Assembly: GCA_001915385.1 (NCBI GenBank)
Contig: MNQK01000029.1
Location: forward strand, 37,607-101,606
Length of the DNA: 64,000 nucleotides
From: Bacteroidales bacterium 52_46
GTDB taxonomy: Bacteria > Bacteroidota > Bacteroidia > Bacteroidales > Muribaculaceae
Direction of reading: 5' to 3'
Position numbers and translations under genes: made by a program
Shown here: positions 9,604 to 18,741 of the stretch, one piece after another
How positions within the stretch are numbered: the stretch's first letter is position 1
How the letters are laid out: every line of letters begins with the position of its first letter
The notes under the pieces: generated by a model
The model's database searches: none
Seen by the model: only the letters and a program-made list of their open reading frames with translations
Told to the model about the DNA's origin: nothing

Positions 9604-9611
9604 CAAAATTA
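9604..9611 (-). promoter_or_regulatory. -7 box of the beta-barrel gene
   Basis: TAATTTTG on the minus strand fits TAnnTTTG. The expected start of transcription is near 9597, giving a leader of about 57 nt before ATG 9540. No clear TTG lies at the -33 spacing. Confidence 0.55.
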
Positions 9612-9747
9612 AGTAAAAGTTTAATTAGAAATGCGTCAAAAAGTGACACAAACACCCACATTTCAACCAACACCCCGTTTTATTCAACCAACACCCTGAG
9701 GAAACATCGTATCCGTAGGGTATTGCAAAACCTAAAATATACCGCCT

Positions 9748-9922
9748 AAATTGTATGGACGCGATTCAATGCTATTAACTTACGCTGAGCTGATAGGGGC
9801 GGGGGCGTCTCGCCCCCGTGGTAACTTTCATTGTGTAAGGATAATACTCCGAGGGCGAGACGCCCTCGCCCCACACTGTACCCCTTAAGTTAAACAGCAT
9901 CGCATTGCGTCCCTGCGATTCG
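9748..9922. repeat. Family A nested palindromic element, full length (degenerate right end)
   Basis: It begins with AAATTGTATGGACGCG and contains two internal hairpins: CGGGGGCG-TCT-CGCCCCCG at 9800-9818, and GAGGGCG-A-GACGCCCTC near 9851. They are separated by a GTAACTTTCA linker. The right end (GCATTGCGTCCCTGCGATT) is a diverged copy of the left. It lies in the 436-bp gap between the leucine-rich-repeat and beta-barrel genes; apart from this element, a terminator and the -7 box I see nothing else there. Confidence 0.85.
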
Positions 9923-9982
9923 CTGTGACTTTTCACTCGGGTAGCTGTCAGTAATGATGCCTCCTGCTGCTTTACAAACAAG

Positions 9983-10016
9983 AGTGCGCAATCCCGTCCA
10001 CGGGACTACGCACTCC
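9983..10016 (-). terminator. Terminator of the leucine-rich-repeat gene
   Basis: A stem of about 16 bp (GAGTGCG...CGCACTC, with ATCCCGT pairing against ACGGGAC) is followed on the minus strand by TTGTTTG, just downstream of the gene end at 10041. Confidence 0.75.
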
Positions 10017-10040
10017 TTATTGTATTTCGTTATGGAGTTT

Positions 10041-11807
10041 TTATCTTACCACGATTTTGCTGGTCTTGTTGCCTTTCTTTACGATATATACGCCTGCATT
10101 CAGTTCGGGCATGCCGGCGCCCTCAGCAACTTTCTGTCCTGTAATCGAGTATACCGTCACGATGGCGTTGGCCTCGTCGGCCTCGATGGCGGCGGCTCCC
10201 GAGAATGACGACTCGGCGATGTTGCTGAATTCCTTCCATACGTCGGCGCCGGCATACGCGCTCTTGGCTCCTTCCGGAACGAAAAGCTTTGCGGTCCCGT
10301 AGATGCCGGAGTCAAAACTGTTTCCGGCTACCGTTGGAGGCGTGGTGTTCTTGCTGTTGATGGTGGCAATCGCCGTACAGCCGCCGAACACATTGTTGCC
10401 TATCGACGACATGGTTGAGGGAAGAGTCAGTTCCGTCATTGCCGAGCAGCCGTAGAATGTGTTGTAGCCCAATGAAGTCACACCTTCCGGAAGCTCCAGC
10501 TTTTCCAATGAGCTGCAGCCCTGGAATGCGTAATCCCCAATCTTTTCGGGCACGCCTTTGAATTCGATGCTCTTGAGCGACGAGCAGTTCTGGAACGATT
10601 TCTGGTCGATTGTCTTCACCGATGCCGGGAAACTGATTGAGGCGAGCTTCGAGCAGTTGAAGAACACCGTGCGTCCCACAGTGACAAGTTCCGACGGCAG
10701 AACCACCTCCTCAAGCGCGCTGCAGTTCTGGAACGCATTGGTGGGAAGAGATGTGACGCTCTCGGGTATTGCTATCTTCTTAAGTCCTGAGCAGCCTGCG
10801 AAAGCGGCGTTTCCTAATGTGTTAAGCGTGGCGGGAAGTTCGATTTCTTCCAGGCCTTTGCAGTTGTAGAATGCATAGTTGCCGAGTGATTTCAGCGTAG
10901 ACGGGAACGTGATTTTGGAGATTGAAGTGCAGTTGTAGAACACGTACGGTTTTACCGTTGTGGCTCCCTCCGGCACAATCACTTCCGACAGTATTTCGCC
11001 GTTCACCTTAAGCACCTTGCACTGCGACACGGGGTTCGATGTGCTCTTGCCGAAGTTGATGTCGCACCATGCCGCGAGGTCGGGCGTGTTCACTGCCTGA
11101 AGTCCCGAGCAGCCGTAGAATGCATTGTCGCCGATGGTCTTTACCGATGCGGGCACTGTGACCTCGGTGACCGATGACAGCCCGGCGAAAACATATTGCG
11201 TGAGTTCGCTGACTCCTTCCGGTATGACGAGGTTAGTCACCTCTTTGCCGTTGACATACAGGTGCTTGGCCAACATCGTCGGGTTGGACGACGCGTCGTT
11301 GAACGACAGCGCGCACCAGCTCTCCAGATCTGTCACCTCCACACGCTCCATCGCGTCGCAGCCGAAGAATACCGACACCTCGAATGTGGTCAGCGTCGAC
11401 GGCACAGTGATTGATTTGAGCGACGTGCAGTTGTTGAACGCATACGACCCTAACGTCGTCAGTCCCTCGTTGAATTTGAGGTCTGTTATCGACGAGCAGC
11501 CGTCAAACGAGTTGCGGCCTATCGTCGTCAGCGTCGCCGGAAATGTCACCGTCTCGATTTTTGCACAGTTCTGGGCAGCGTTCGCGCCGATTGAAGTCAC
11601 GGCGTATTTCGTTCCCTCTATCTCGACCTCGGCGGGGATGTCAAGAGTGGTGAGCTGGTCGCTTACAAGCGTCAGCTTGCAGTCATTCTTTCCGGCGTTT
11701 GCCGAGAATGTCAGTCCGTCGATTTCTGTCGTCTGCGCGTTGGCCGGCACTGCCACAGCCAGTAATGTCGCGCACGACAGCACTTTAAAAGTAGATTTGA
11801 TATCCAT
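10041..11807 (-). CDS. BspA-like leucine-rich-repeat surface protein with sorting tail
   Basis: 588 residues from ATG 11807 (MDIKSTFKVL..., signal peptide to about 24); a longer in-frame start at 11825 would spoil the signal peptide. Residues about 40-530 hold a run of 22-23-residue LRR_5 repeats of the form 'GD.AF.GCSSL..IELP..VT.IG..AF', twice interrupted by inserts ('CDINF', 'CALSF' segments). The last 50 residues (VYSITGQKVAEG ... GVYIVKKG ... SKIVVR) are a T9SS-type C-terminal domain. BspA-like proteins are cell-surface or secreted adhesins that bind host or bacterial proteins; the ligand here is unknown. It is monocistronic, with a -7 box at 11907-11914 and a terminator at 9983-10016. 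Confidence 0.9.
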   Translation of the reverse strand: MDIKSTFKVLSCATLLAVAVPANAQTTEIDGLTFSANAGKNDCKLTLVSDQLTTLDIPAEVEIEGTKYAVTSIGANAAQNCAKIETVTFPATLTTIGRNSFDGCSSITDLKFNEGLTTLGSYAFNNCTSLKSITVPSTLTTFEVSVFFGCDAMERVEVTDLESWCALSFNDASSNPTMLAKHLYVNGKEVTNLVIPEGVSELTQYVFAGLSSVTEVTVPASVKTIGDNAFYGCSGLQAVNTPDLAAWCDINFGKSTSNPVSQCKVLKVNGEILSEVIVPEGATTVKPYVFYNCTSISKITFPSTLKSLGNYAFYNCKGLEEIELPATLNTLGNAAFAGCSGLKKIAIPESVTSLPTNAFQNCSALEEVVLPSELVTVGRTVFFNCSKLASISFPASVKTIDQKSFQNCSSLKSIEFKGVPEKIGDYAFQGCSSLEKLELPEGVTSLGYNTFYGCSAMTELTLPSTMSSIGNNVFGGCTAIATINSKNTTPPTVAGNSFDSGIYGTAKLFVPEGAKSAYAGADVWKEFSNIAESSFSGAAAIEADEANAIVTVYSITGQKVAEGAGMPELNAGVYIVKKGNKTSKIVVR

Positions 11808-11906
11808 AAATATTTGCAACAGCACGTCAGCCTTCCGTGCAATTCAATTGGTTAAATCCGGCGAGGCTGATAAGTCAAAATGTCACCGAATGCAATTTTT
11901 GCATTG

Positions 11907-11914
11907 CAAAAATA
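11907..11914 (-). promoter_or_regulatory. -7 box of the leucine-rich-repeat gene
   Basis: TATTTTTG on the minus strand matches TAnnTTTG and gives a leader of about 90 nt. Confidence 0.5.
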
Positions 11915-12016
11915 CGGATATTTTAATCTATATACAAAAAATATTCACATAAAAATCGAAATAATATACATTTTGACTGATTTGTTGCAATCTGACCGAT
12001 TTGTTGCAATTCGCGG

Positions 12017-13684
12017 TCAATAATGGAATGATGACCCGCCAAGAAATTCCCTGAGCAGCGATGTCGGCGGTATGTCGCGCTCGGGTATAGGCGCGAAATA
12101 GCTAAGGAATTTCATCAGCCGGTACGCTTCGGCATATTCCGGCATGTCGCGCGGGAAGTTTTTCAGCAACGCTTCGCCGTAGTCGCGCATCACGCCAAGC
12201 TCGAATATGAGCGATGAGTTGAACGTCGAGTCGGCATTCTCTTGATATGGGAAAATCCACCGTTCCTCGCCGCGCCGCACGCTCGGCCAGCGTCTTATCG
12301 TCTCCATCGCCGATGTGCCGCGGTACTTGTGGTCGCGTATGATGCGGCGCAGCAGGCGGTTGTCGGTCGTCGGCACCCAGTTGTGGTCGTCGATGGCAAG
12401 AGTCGTGAGAGCCGACACGTATATCCTGTATTTCATGCAGTCGGCTATCTCCGACGTCAGTTCGGGGTTGAGGCCGTGTATTCCCTCGATGAGCAGTATC
12501 GACCTGTCGCCGAGCTGTAGCTTGTTCCCTTTGTAAAGTCGTTGTCCCTGCTCGAAGCTGTAGGTCGGCATATCCACCTCCTCCCCCGCTATGAGCCGTT
12601 TCATGTCACTGTTGAACTGTTGCAGGTCAAGGGCATAGAGCGATTCGTAGTCATAGTCGCCGCTCTCGTCGCGCGGTGTATGCACCCTGTCCACAAAATA
12701 GTTGTCGAGCGATATCATCTTGGGCTGCAGCAGGTTGGTCAGCAGATATATCGCCAGACGCTTTGTAAAGGTTGTCTTGCCCGACGACGACGGACCCGCT
12801 ATCAGCACCACGCGGGCGCCTCCTTCGTCATAGCGGCGTTTGATTTCGTCGGCTATCGACGCTATCTTCTTGTCGTGCAGCGCCTCGGCCACATTTATAA
12901 GCTCGGCCGAACGGTTCTCCTCCGTCGACTTGTTCAGTTCACCCACATTGCGTATACCTATGATATTGTTGAATGCCACATACTCGGTGAACGCATTGTA
13001 CATCTTTTCCTGCGTGATGGGCTGTGCCGGCACGTCGGGGGCGCTGTGGTCGCATCCTAATAGCAGAAATCCGTCGTGATACCGCCGCAGGTCGAAGCAT
13101 CGCAGAAATCCGGTCGACGGCGCCAGGTTGCCGTAATAGGTGTCGATTACTCCGTCCAGACGGTAATACACCGTATAAAGTTCATGGATAGTGTCCAGAA
13201 GCTCTACCTTGTCGTCAAGGCCTTCCGCGCGGAACATCTCCTTGACATCGACCGTCAGCCGCTCCTTCCGCTCGAATGGTATGTCGCGTTCCACGAGGCG
13301 CGTCATCGCCGCGCGCAGCTTCTCCACCACCTCGTCATTCACTTCCACATTGTCGAGACGGCAATAATACCCTTTTGATATCGAGTGGCAGATGTTGAGG
13401 CGCGTGCCGGGATAGCACTCCACGACAGCGCGGTAGAGCATCATGCACAGCGAGCGTATGTACACCCTTATGCCCGACGCGCTCGTCACCGGCAGATATT
13501 CCACCTGCTTTGGCGCGAACACCGCATACTGCAGGTCCTCGGTCTTGTTGTTGACACGCGCGCATATCGGCGTGAACGGAATCTCGTCCTCTATCCGCTT
13601 CAGTATGTCCGACAGCGTCTCACCCCCCTCAAACGGTATATATCTGTTGATATTCTTGCAAAAAACTTTCAATTGCGCACTCAT
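12017..13684 (-). CDS. Nucleoside (uridine-type) kinase with N-terminal TGS/threonyl-tRNA-synthetase-like region
   Basis: 555 residues. Residues 1-65 resemble the TGS domain. About 65-190 resemble the second additional (SAD) domain of threonyl-tRNA synthetase. The C-terminal half is a phosphoribulokinase/uridine kinase fold with Walker A 'GPSSSGKTTF' near 295, 'SLDNYFVDR' and 'LIEGIHGLNPEL'. Proteins of this architecture are common in Bacteroidetes and Firmicutes and are annotated as nucleoside kinases that phosphorylate uridine or cytidine; the role of the tRNA-synthetase-like front is not known. It stands alone, with 336 bp upstream that carry two repeats but no gene. Confidence 0.88.
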   Translation of the reverse strand: MSAQLKVFCKNINRYIPFEGGETLSDILKRIEDEIPFTPICARVNNKTEDLQYAVFAPKQVEYLPVTSASGIRVYIRSLCMMLYRAVVECYPGTRLNICHSISKGYYCRLDNVEVNDEVVEKLRAAMTRLVERDIPFERKERLTVDVKEMFRAEGLDDKVELLDTIHELYTVYYRLDGVIDTYYGNLAPSTGFLRCFDLRRYHDGFLLLGCDHSAPDVPAQPITQEKMYNAFTEYVAFNNIIGIRNVGELNKSTEENRSAELINVAEALHDKKIASIADEIKRRYDEGGARVVLIAGPSSSGKTTFTKRLAIYLLTNLLQPKMISLDNYFVDRVHTPRDESGDYDYESLYALDLQQFNSDMKRLIAGEEVDMPTYSFEQGQRLYKGNKLQLGDRSILLIEGIHGLNPELTSEIADCMKYRIYVSALTTLAIDDHNWVPTTDNRLLRRIIRDHKYRGTSAMETIRRWPSVRRGEERWIFPYQENADSTFNSSLIFELGVMRDYGEALLKNFPRDMPEYAEAYRLMKFLSYFAPIPERDIPPTSLLREFLGGSSFHY

Positions 13685-13797
13685 ATTGTTTCCTTTCTAT
13701 TCTCTAATTGTTCAAATCATAATGCGATATTCTCTCCCGACTATGCGGTTTTTACCTTTCTGCAGTCACCATCCCTTATGCTGATTCCATCCTCTGA

Positions 13798-13823
13798 TGT
13801 AGGGCTGCACCTCGGTGCAGCCG
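13798..13823. repeat. Family C hairpin (TGTAGGGCTGC type)
   Basis: GGCTGCACC pairs with GGTGCAGCC around a two-base loop. Related copies lie at 44200-44224 and, as a half element, near 63709. Confidence 0.7.
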
Positions 13824-13973
13824 CCGGCATTTCAGAATTGAATCCTTTACTTCCGGTAGAAACTCCATAAAAAGAAAGCACTGTATGTTAAAATCACTCC
13901 GTAAATATACTAAATTTTAACACACAATGCTCCCCCTTTTTCCTTTATTTTTATCCCCAAAGCCCTGCAAAAA

Positions 13974-14018
13974 GTCCTTAGCGACCCTAATGACCCTAAT
14001 GACCTTATCGACCTTACC
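13974..14018. repeat. 9-bp tandem array, GACCCTAAT type, five units
   Basis: The units GTCCTTAGC, GACCCTAAT, GACCCTAAT, GACCTTATC and GACCTTACC abut exactly. The array ends 2 bp before the TolC gene's stop codon. It shares the 9-bp period of the other arrays but not their palindromic core. Confidence 0.8.
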
Positions 14019-14020
14019 GC

Positions 14021-15343
14021 TCACTCGCTCTGGTTCGTGGCCTGCAGGTAGCTTACCCTCGCCACGCAGTAAGCCCCGTATGCCTCCGTGTACCGGTCGA
14101 GGCTTTGGCGGTACAGCGTCTGGGCGTCAAGCAGATCGGTCACGTTGCTCACTCCGGCGAGGAAGAAATTCTCGTTCATGCGCAGGTTCTCGGCCGACTG
14201 GGCTATGGACTCCTTGGCAATCTGCATCTTGCGGTGAGCCGACGTCAGGTCGTCCCATGCGTTGACCATCTTGATGCACAGCATCTGCGACAGGTCCTCC
14301 ATCTCTCTCCGTGCGTTGGCCGACTCTATCTTGCGCCGTTTGATGGCGTGCGAGCCGCCCCACCACGATGTGATGGGCACCGATACGCTGACAAATACCG
14401 CGCCGAATCCATGCTTCTGGCTGATGATGTCGTCGTAGAAATATCCGGCGCCGACACCTACCGTAGGCAGGTTTTCACCCACCGCTATTTTCTCCTCGAG
14501 TTCGGCCGCTTTCACCTTCTTCTGGAGCAGGTGGTAGTCGGTAGTCATGCCAAGGGCGGCGTTGGGGTCGATATAGATGTCCGACGGAAATGCCGGTACC
14601 TCCTCCGGAGTCTCGCTCTCGGCTATATCGATACTGTCACCGTCGAGACCGATGTACTGCGCAAGCAGTTGCCGCGACAGCGCTATGCCGTTGTCGAGGT
14701 CGACCATTGTCGAGCGCAGCTCGTTTTTGCGCAGCTGCACCTTGAGCAGTTCGTTGCGTGTCGTGACCCCCGCTTTAAGAGCTACGCCCACCTGGTATTC
14801 GAGCGTGTCCACGAGCGCTATCACATCCTCGAGCGTGTGGCGTTTCGACTTCAGCGTCACTAACTGCCAGTAATATTTCTCGGCCGTCAGCGTCACGTCG
14901 TCCACGGCGTTCTGACGTTCGAGGGCGGCCGCTTCGGCGCCCACCTCGGCCAGACGGTTGCCGTTGACTATGCGTCCTCCGGCAAATACCGGCTGCACCG
15001 CCGTGACATTGGCGCTCACGCCCCGCTTTATCATCTGCAGGGTGGCTATGTTGAATATGTCGAGGTCAACCACAGGCTTGTTGGCGGCGAAGGCCATTCC
15101 CGATGCCGTTACCGTCGGAAAATACTTGGTGAACGCCTCTTTGCGCATCTCCTCCGCAGCCTCGGCATTGCCCGCGGCCACGCTGATTTTCGCATTGTTC
15201 TTTATTGCCAGCTCGCGGCAGTCATCCAGTGTGAGCCGGCGTGTTTCCGTCGCCGGACCCTCATTGCTTTGCGCGGTGGCGCCGAGCAGCGCCAGCATTG
15301 CTGTAAGTGTTATTGACAGACGTTTCATAATCGTAGGAATCAT
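14021..15343 (-). CDS. TolC-family outer-membrane efflux protein
   Basis: 440 residues. After a signal peptide there are two outer-membrane efflux (OEP) repeats rich in Ala, Gln and Leu coiled-coil helices, starting 'RRLTLDDCRELAIKNNAKI' and ending 'AYGAYCVARVSYLQAT', as is typical of TolC-like channels. The ATG at 15343 overlaps the RND gene's stop codon in an ATGA, which argues for translational coupling. ATG 15328 (MKRLSITLT...) gives a neater signal peptide and is the alternative start. It forms the exit duct of the tripartite pump encoded by the next two genes upstream. Substrate unknown. Confidence 0.9.
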   Translation of the reverse strand: MIPTIMKRLSITLTAMLALLGATAQSNEGPATETRRLTLDDCRELAIKNNAKISVAAGNAEAAEEMRKEAFTKYFPTVTASGMAFAANKPVVDLDIFNIATLQMIKRGVSANVTAVQPVFAGGRIVNGNRLAEVGAEAAALERQNAVDDVTLTAEKYYWQLVTLKSKRHTLEDVIALVDTLEYQVGVALKAGVTTRNELLKVQLRKNELRSTMVDLDNGIALSRQLLAQYIGLDGDSIDIAESETPEEVPAFPSDIYIDPNAALGMTTDYHLLQKKVKAAELEEKIAVGENLPTVGVGAGYFYDDIISQKHGFGAVFVSVSVPITSWWGGSHAIKRRKIESANARREMEDLSQMLCIKMVNAWDDLTSAHRKMQIAKESIAQSAENLRMNENFFLAGVSNVTDLLDAQTLYRQSLDRYTEAYGAYCVARVSYLQATNQSE

Positions 15344-18300
15344 TTCTTGGTTGTCTCATCTGTTTTGTCTGTTTCGTTGCCGGTCGCAGTTGCCTGAGGC
15401 TGCACTGCCGGAGCCTGTGCGGCCGTGGTCTGCGCGGCGGTCTGCGGCATTCCCGCTACCGCGCCGGTATCGCTGCCGGTGTAGAATGTCGGGGCGGGGG
15501 AGTTGCCGAAGTCGGGCGTCGGCGCTCCGTAGGGCGGGTCAAGTTTCGTCTTGCCCGAGAATTTCCACATCATCACCGGTATGACGGTCAGCGTGAACAC
15601 CATCGTCAGCGGCGTGCCGAAGAAGATGACCGTACCCATCGGTTTCCACAACGCGCTGTTCGAGATTACCATAGGCAGCACACCCATCGTGGCGGCGGCC
15701 GAGGTCAGGAATATCGGGCGCATACGGCGTTTGGCCGATTCTATCGAAGCCGCCCTGTTGTCAAGGTTTTCCTGCCCCTGCAGCTGTTCGGCATAGTCAA
15801 TCATGATGATTGCGTTGCGCACGAGGATACCCATCAGCGATATGATGCCGAGTGTACATGTCAGCGAAATCGGCTCGTCCATCACAAACAGTCCGAAAGC
15901 GGCGCCGGGTATGCACAGCAGCAGCGACACGAGCAGTATCACCGATACTGCCACCTGCTTGTAGTGCAGCAGTATGATGAAGAATATTATCACTACCGCG
16001 ATAGCGAGCGCCGAGAGTATCTGGGGCAGTATCTCGTCGGTGTTCTCGTATTCGCCCCCGTATTCTATGCTGACCCCTTCGGGCAGTTCTACGCCGTCGA
16101 GCACGCTTTGCAGGTGTTCGGTCACGGCCATCGCGTTGGTGCCGCGCTCGTTCTCCGCTATCAGTGTGATTGTAGGCTCTCCGTTATAGTGTCCCACGAG
16201 GCCGTAGTCCCATACCGGCACCACTTCCGAGAACTGGTGCACAGGCGCGCTTGCAAACTCAAGCACCGGAACCTCCTCGTTGGTAAGCTCGCTCACGTCG
16301 GAACGGTTCGCCTTATCGCTCTTGACCACCACGTCCATGCCGTAGTCACCCTCCCATACCGTAGCCACGGGCAGCCCGCTGCTGTAGCGCATGGCGAGTG
16401 TGGCTTCCACGAACAGGCTGTTGAGCCCTAAGCGCGACATTATCGGGTCGTTCGTCTCCACCATAGTGCCTATCTGCGGGGTAGAGGTGTTGGGGCGCAC
16501 GAGACGCAGCCCGTCGGTGCGGCGCATCCGTGACAGCACCGTGTCGGCTACCGCCTGGAGCTGCCTGAAGTCGTCGCCTGTCACTCTCACCTCGATCGGG
16601 TAGTCGGCGTTGGAGTAGCTCAGCTGCTTGAAGCGGCAGTACGCCTCGGGGAAATATGATTCGAACTTGTCGGTATAATCGTCGAGCACCGCCTCGGTGG
16701 CGTCATTGCTCACAGTGTTGACTATGAACTGCGCGAAGTTCGGACCCCCTACCTGCGGGGCGTAAGTGGTCTGGAACCGCGGCGACGAGCAGCCGTGGAA
16801 CACGCACACCGACACTACGCGGCTGTCGCCCCTCAGTATGTTGGCGAGCGAGTCGGCCACCACGTCGGTTCTTGCCAGCGGTGTGCCCGTAGGCAGGTAT
16901 ATCTCGACGGCAAACTGGTTGCGTTCGGCTATCGGCATCAGCTTCATGGGGCGTTTCACAAATATCAGGGCGCCTATCACCACGCATGCGAGTCCGCCGA
17001 TGAGCGTCACTGTCGGGAATTTGAAACACAGGTCGGCCAGTTTGTTGTAGCTCTTCTGCAGCACGACGAAAAATGAGAATTTCTTCTTGCCCGAAGCTAC
17101 TGCCTCCTGCTCCAGCCTGTAAATCGGTTTCTTGATGAGCTTGAACTGGAGGTAGGGCACGAGTATCTCGGCTATGCACAGCGACACGAACAGTATTATC
17201 GTTATCGCCCACGGGAAGTCGTTCATGAAGTCGCGGAACATGCCGTTGAGCGTTATCAGGAACGGGAAGAACGTAATCGATATGGCGCATGTGGCCGAGA
17301 ATATCGCCTTGAGGAATTCCACCGCCGAGCGGTAGGCCGCCGTCTTGCGGTCGACGCCGTCCGAAATCAGTTCCACATAGTTGTCGATGATTACCACCGA
17401 GTTGTCCACAATCATGCCCAACGACACGATCAGACACGCCAGCGTCACCGTGTTAAGCTCTATCCCGAGAGCATAGAATATACCTAAGGCTATGAATATC
17501 GTGATGGGTATCGTACCCGCCGCTATCAGCGCTACCTTGATGGGGAGCAGCAGCATTATCACAATCACCACCGCTACGATGGCTATCAGAAGTTCCGACA
17601 GGAAGTAGTTGACCGACGAGCTTACCACCGTAGGCTGGTCGGTGATTTTGAACACGTTGACATCGGCCGGAAGCGTCTTCTGGAATTCATCTAATTTTTC
17701 CTGCACCTGCTTGCCCATCTCCACTATGTTGTTGCCGTCTTTCATCGACACGCTCAGCAGCAGCGACTTGGCGCCGTTGTTGGTTATGTAGCTCGTCGGG
17801 TCGGGATACTCCTTGACCACACGCGCTATATCCTTCACTCTCACTATCGACCCGTCGGGCGTGGAGAATACGATCATGTTCTCGACATCGCGCACCGAGT
17901 TGACAGGGCGGCTCACATAGATGGGCGACGTATAGTCAGCCCCCTTGATTTCGCCTCCCGTGGTGCTGAAACCCTGCGCCAGCATCGTGGCAGCGAGCAT
18001 GTTGGCCTTGATGCCGTAGTGGGTGAGGCGTTCGTTGTCCACATAAATCGACACCTGTTCCTTCTGCTTGCCGTAGTCCGACATCTGTCCCACCGACGGC
18101 ACAGTGCGCAGCAGGTCGCGCAGATTGTCGGTTATATCGCCCAGTTCGCGGTATGTCTTGTCATCCGACGATATGGCTATCAGCAGCGATGAGGTGTCGC
18201 CGAAGTCAGTCAGCGCCTCCACTGCGAGCACATTCTTCGGGAGCGACATTTTCTCTTTCTCGAGGCCGATCTGAAATTTGTTCCAGAACGGCGTGGTGTC

Positions 18301-18624
18301 GTCGATATCCTCGTCGAGTTCCACAAACACTATCGCCATTCCCGACGTGCATCGCGAGTGTGTCTTGCTCTTGTCAACCTCCTTGTATGAGAAGATGAAG
18401 TCCTCGAGCGGCTTGAGCACCTCGTTCTCCATCTGGGTGGCGCTGGAGCCGGGGCATACGGTCACGACAAGACCCTCCCTGACAGTAAAGCTCGGAAACT
18501 CATTCTTGTCCATCTTCTCGAGGGCAAAGATACCGAACGCTACAAGCACGGTCACTATCAATATCACTAATTTGCGGTAACGCAGTCCGAACGCCACGAT
18601 GCCGCCCTTGCTCTGGGGACTCAT
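15340..18624 (-). CDS. RND efflux pump, inner-membrane permease
   Basis: 1094 residues with the AcrB/MexB-like layout: a first transmembrane helix near 17-36, a large periplasmic loop, a helix bundle near 340-530, a second large loop from about 560, and a closing bundle near 865-1010. The proton-relay helix reads 'SLGMIVDNSVVIIDN', with a single Asp where AcrB has two. 'LMGILVRNAIIMIDYAEQ' marks the second bundle. The last 50 residues are an Ala/Gln/Thr-rich extension (QTTAAQAPAVQPQATATG) not seen in AcrB. Gene order adaptor-pump-TolC on one strand makes this a complete drug or metabolite efflux operon. Confidence 0.92.
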   Translation of the reverse strand: MSPQSKGGIVAFGLRYRKLVILIVTVLVAFGIFALEKMDKNEFPSFTVREGLVVTVCPGSSATQMENEVLKPLEDFIFSYKEVDKSKTHSRCTSGMAIVFVELDEDIDDTTPFWNKFQIGLEKEKMSLPKNVLAVEALTDFGDTSSLLIAISSDDKTYRELGDITDNLRDLLRTVPSVGQMSDYGKQKEQVSIYVDNERLTHYGIKANMLAATMLAQGFSTTGGEIKGADYTSPIYVSRPVNSVRDVENMIVFSTPDGSIVRVKDIARVVKEYPDPTSYITNNGAKSLLLSVSMKDGNNIVEMGKQVQEKLDEFQKTLPADVNVFKITDQPTVVSSSVNYFLSELLIAIVAVVIVIMLLLPIKVALIAAGTIPITIFIALGIFYALGIELNTVTLACLIVSLGMIVDNSVVIIDNYVELISDGVDRKTAAYRSAVEFLKAIFSATCAISITFFPFLITLNGMFRDFMNDFPWAITIILFVSLCIAEILVPYLQFKLIKKPIYRLEQEAVASGKKKFSFFVVLQKSYNKLADLCFKFPTVTLIGGLACVVIGALIFVKRPMKLMPIAERNQFAVEIYLPTGTPLARTDVVADSLANILRGDSRVVSVCVFHGCSSPRFQTTYAPQVGGPNFAQFIVNTVSNDATEAVLDDYTDKFESYFPEAYCRFKQLSYSNADYPIEVRVTGDDFRQLQAVADTVLSRMRRTDGLRLVRPNTSTPQIGTMVETNDPIMSRLGLNSLFVEATLAMRYSSGLPVATVWEGDYGMDVVVKSDKANRSDVSELTNEEVPVLEFASAPVHQFSEVVPVWDYGLVGHYNGEPTITLIAENERGTNAMAVTEHLQSVLDGVELPEGVSIEYGGEYENTDEILPQILSALAIAVVIIFFIILLHYKQVAVSVILLVSLLLCIPGAAFGLFVMDEPISLTCTLGIISLMGILVRNAIIMIDYAEQLQGQENLDNRAASIESAKRRMRPIFLTSAAATMGVLPMVISNSALWKPMGTVIFFGTPLTMVFTLTVIPVMMWKFSGKTKLDPPYGAPTPDFGNSPAPTFYTGSDTGAVAGMPQTAAQTTAAQAPAVQPQATATGNETDKTDETTKK

Positions 18625-18668
18625 TGTTTATATCTTTTTGATAATCACTTATTCATTTCTTAATCTGG

Positions 18669-18712
18669 GAGTGGGGAGTGGGGAGTGGGGCGGGGGCGTC
18701 TCGCCCCCGTGC
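18669..18712. repeat. Family A single hairpin preceded by GTGGGGA repeats
   Basis: Three near-copies of GTGGGGA (18671-18690) run into the CGGGGGCG-TCT-CGCCCCCG hairpin (18691-18709). It sits between the adaptor and pump genes, inside the efflux operon. Confidence 0.75.
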
Positions 18713-18741
18713 TATTTCCGCACATGCTATTTCCCTCCCGC

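Noticed and set aside
9541..9606. Upstream ATG of the outer-membrane beta-barrel gene at 9606
   Set aside because: It overlaps the -7 box at 9604-9611, so it would not be on the mRNA; ATG 9540 gives a proper signal peptide.
9775..9981. Small minus-strand frame across a Family A repeat
   Set aside because: It consists almost wholly of repeat sequence (reads TTGARRPRPYQL) that recurs at other intergenic copies in varied frames; no evidence of a gene.
13974..14018. Telomere-like GACCCTAAT repeats
   Set aside because: Only five imperfect units inside a normal chromosomal context; they fit the 9-bp array class better than any telomere or end structure.
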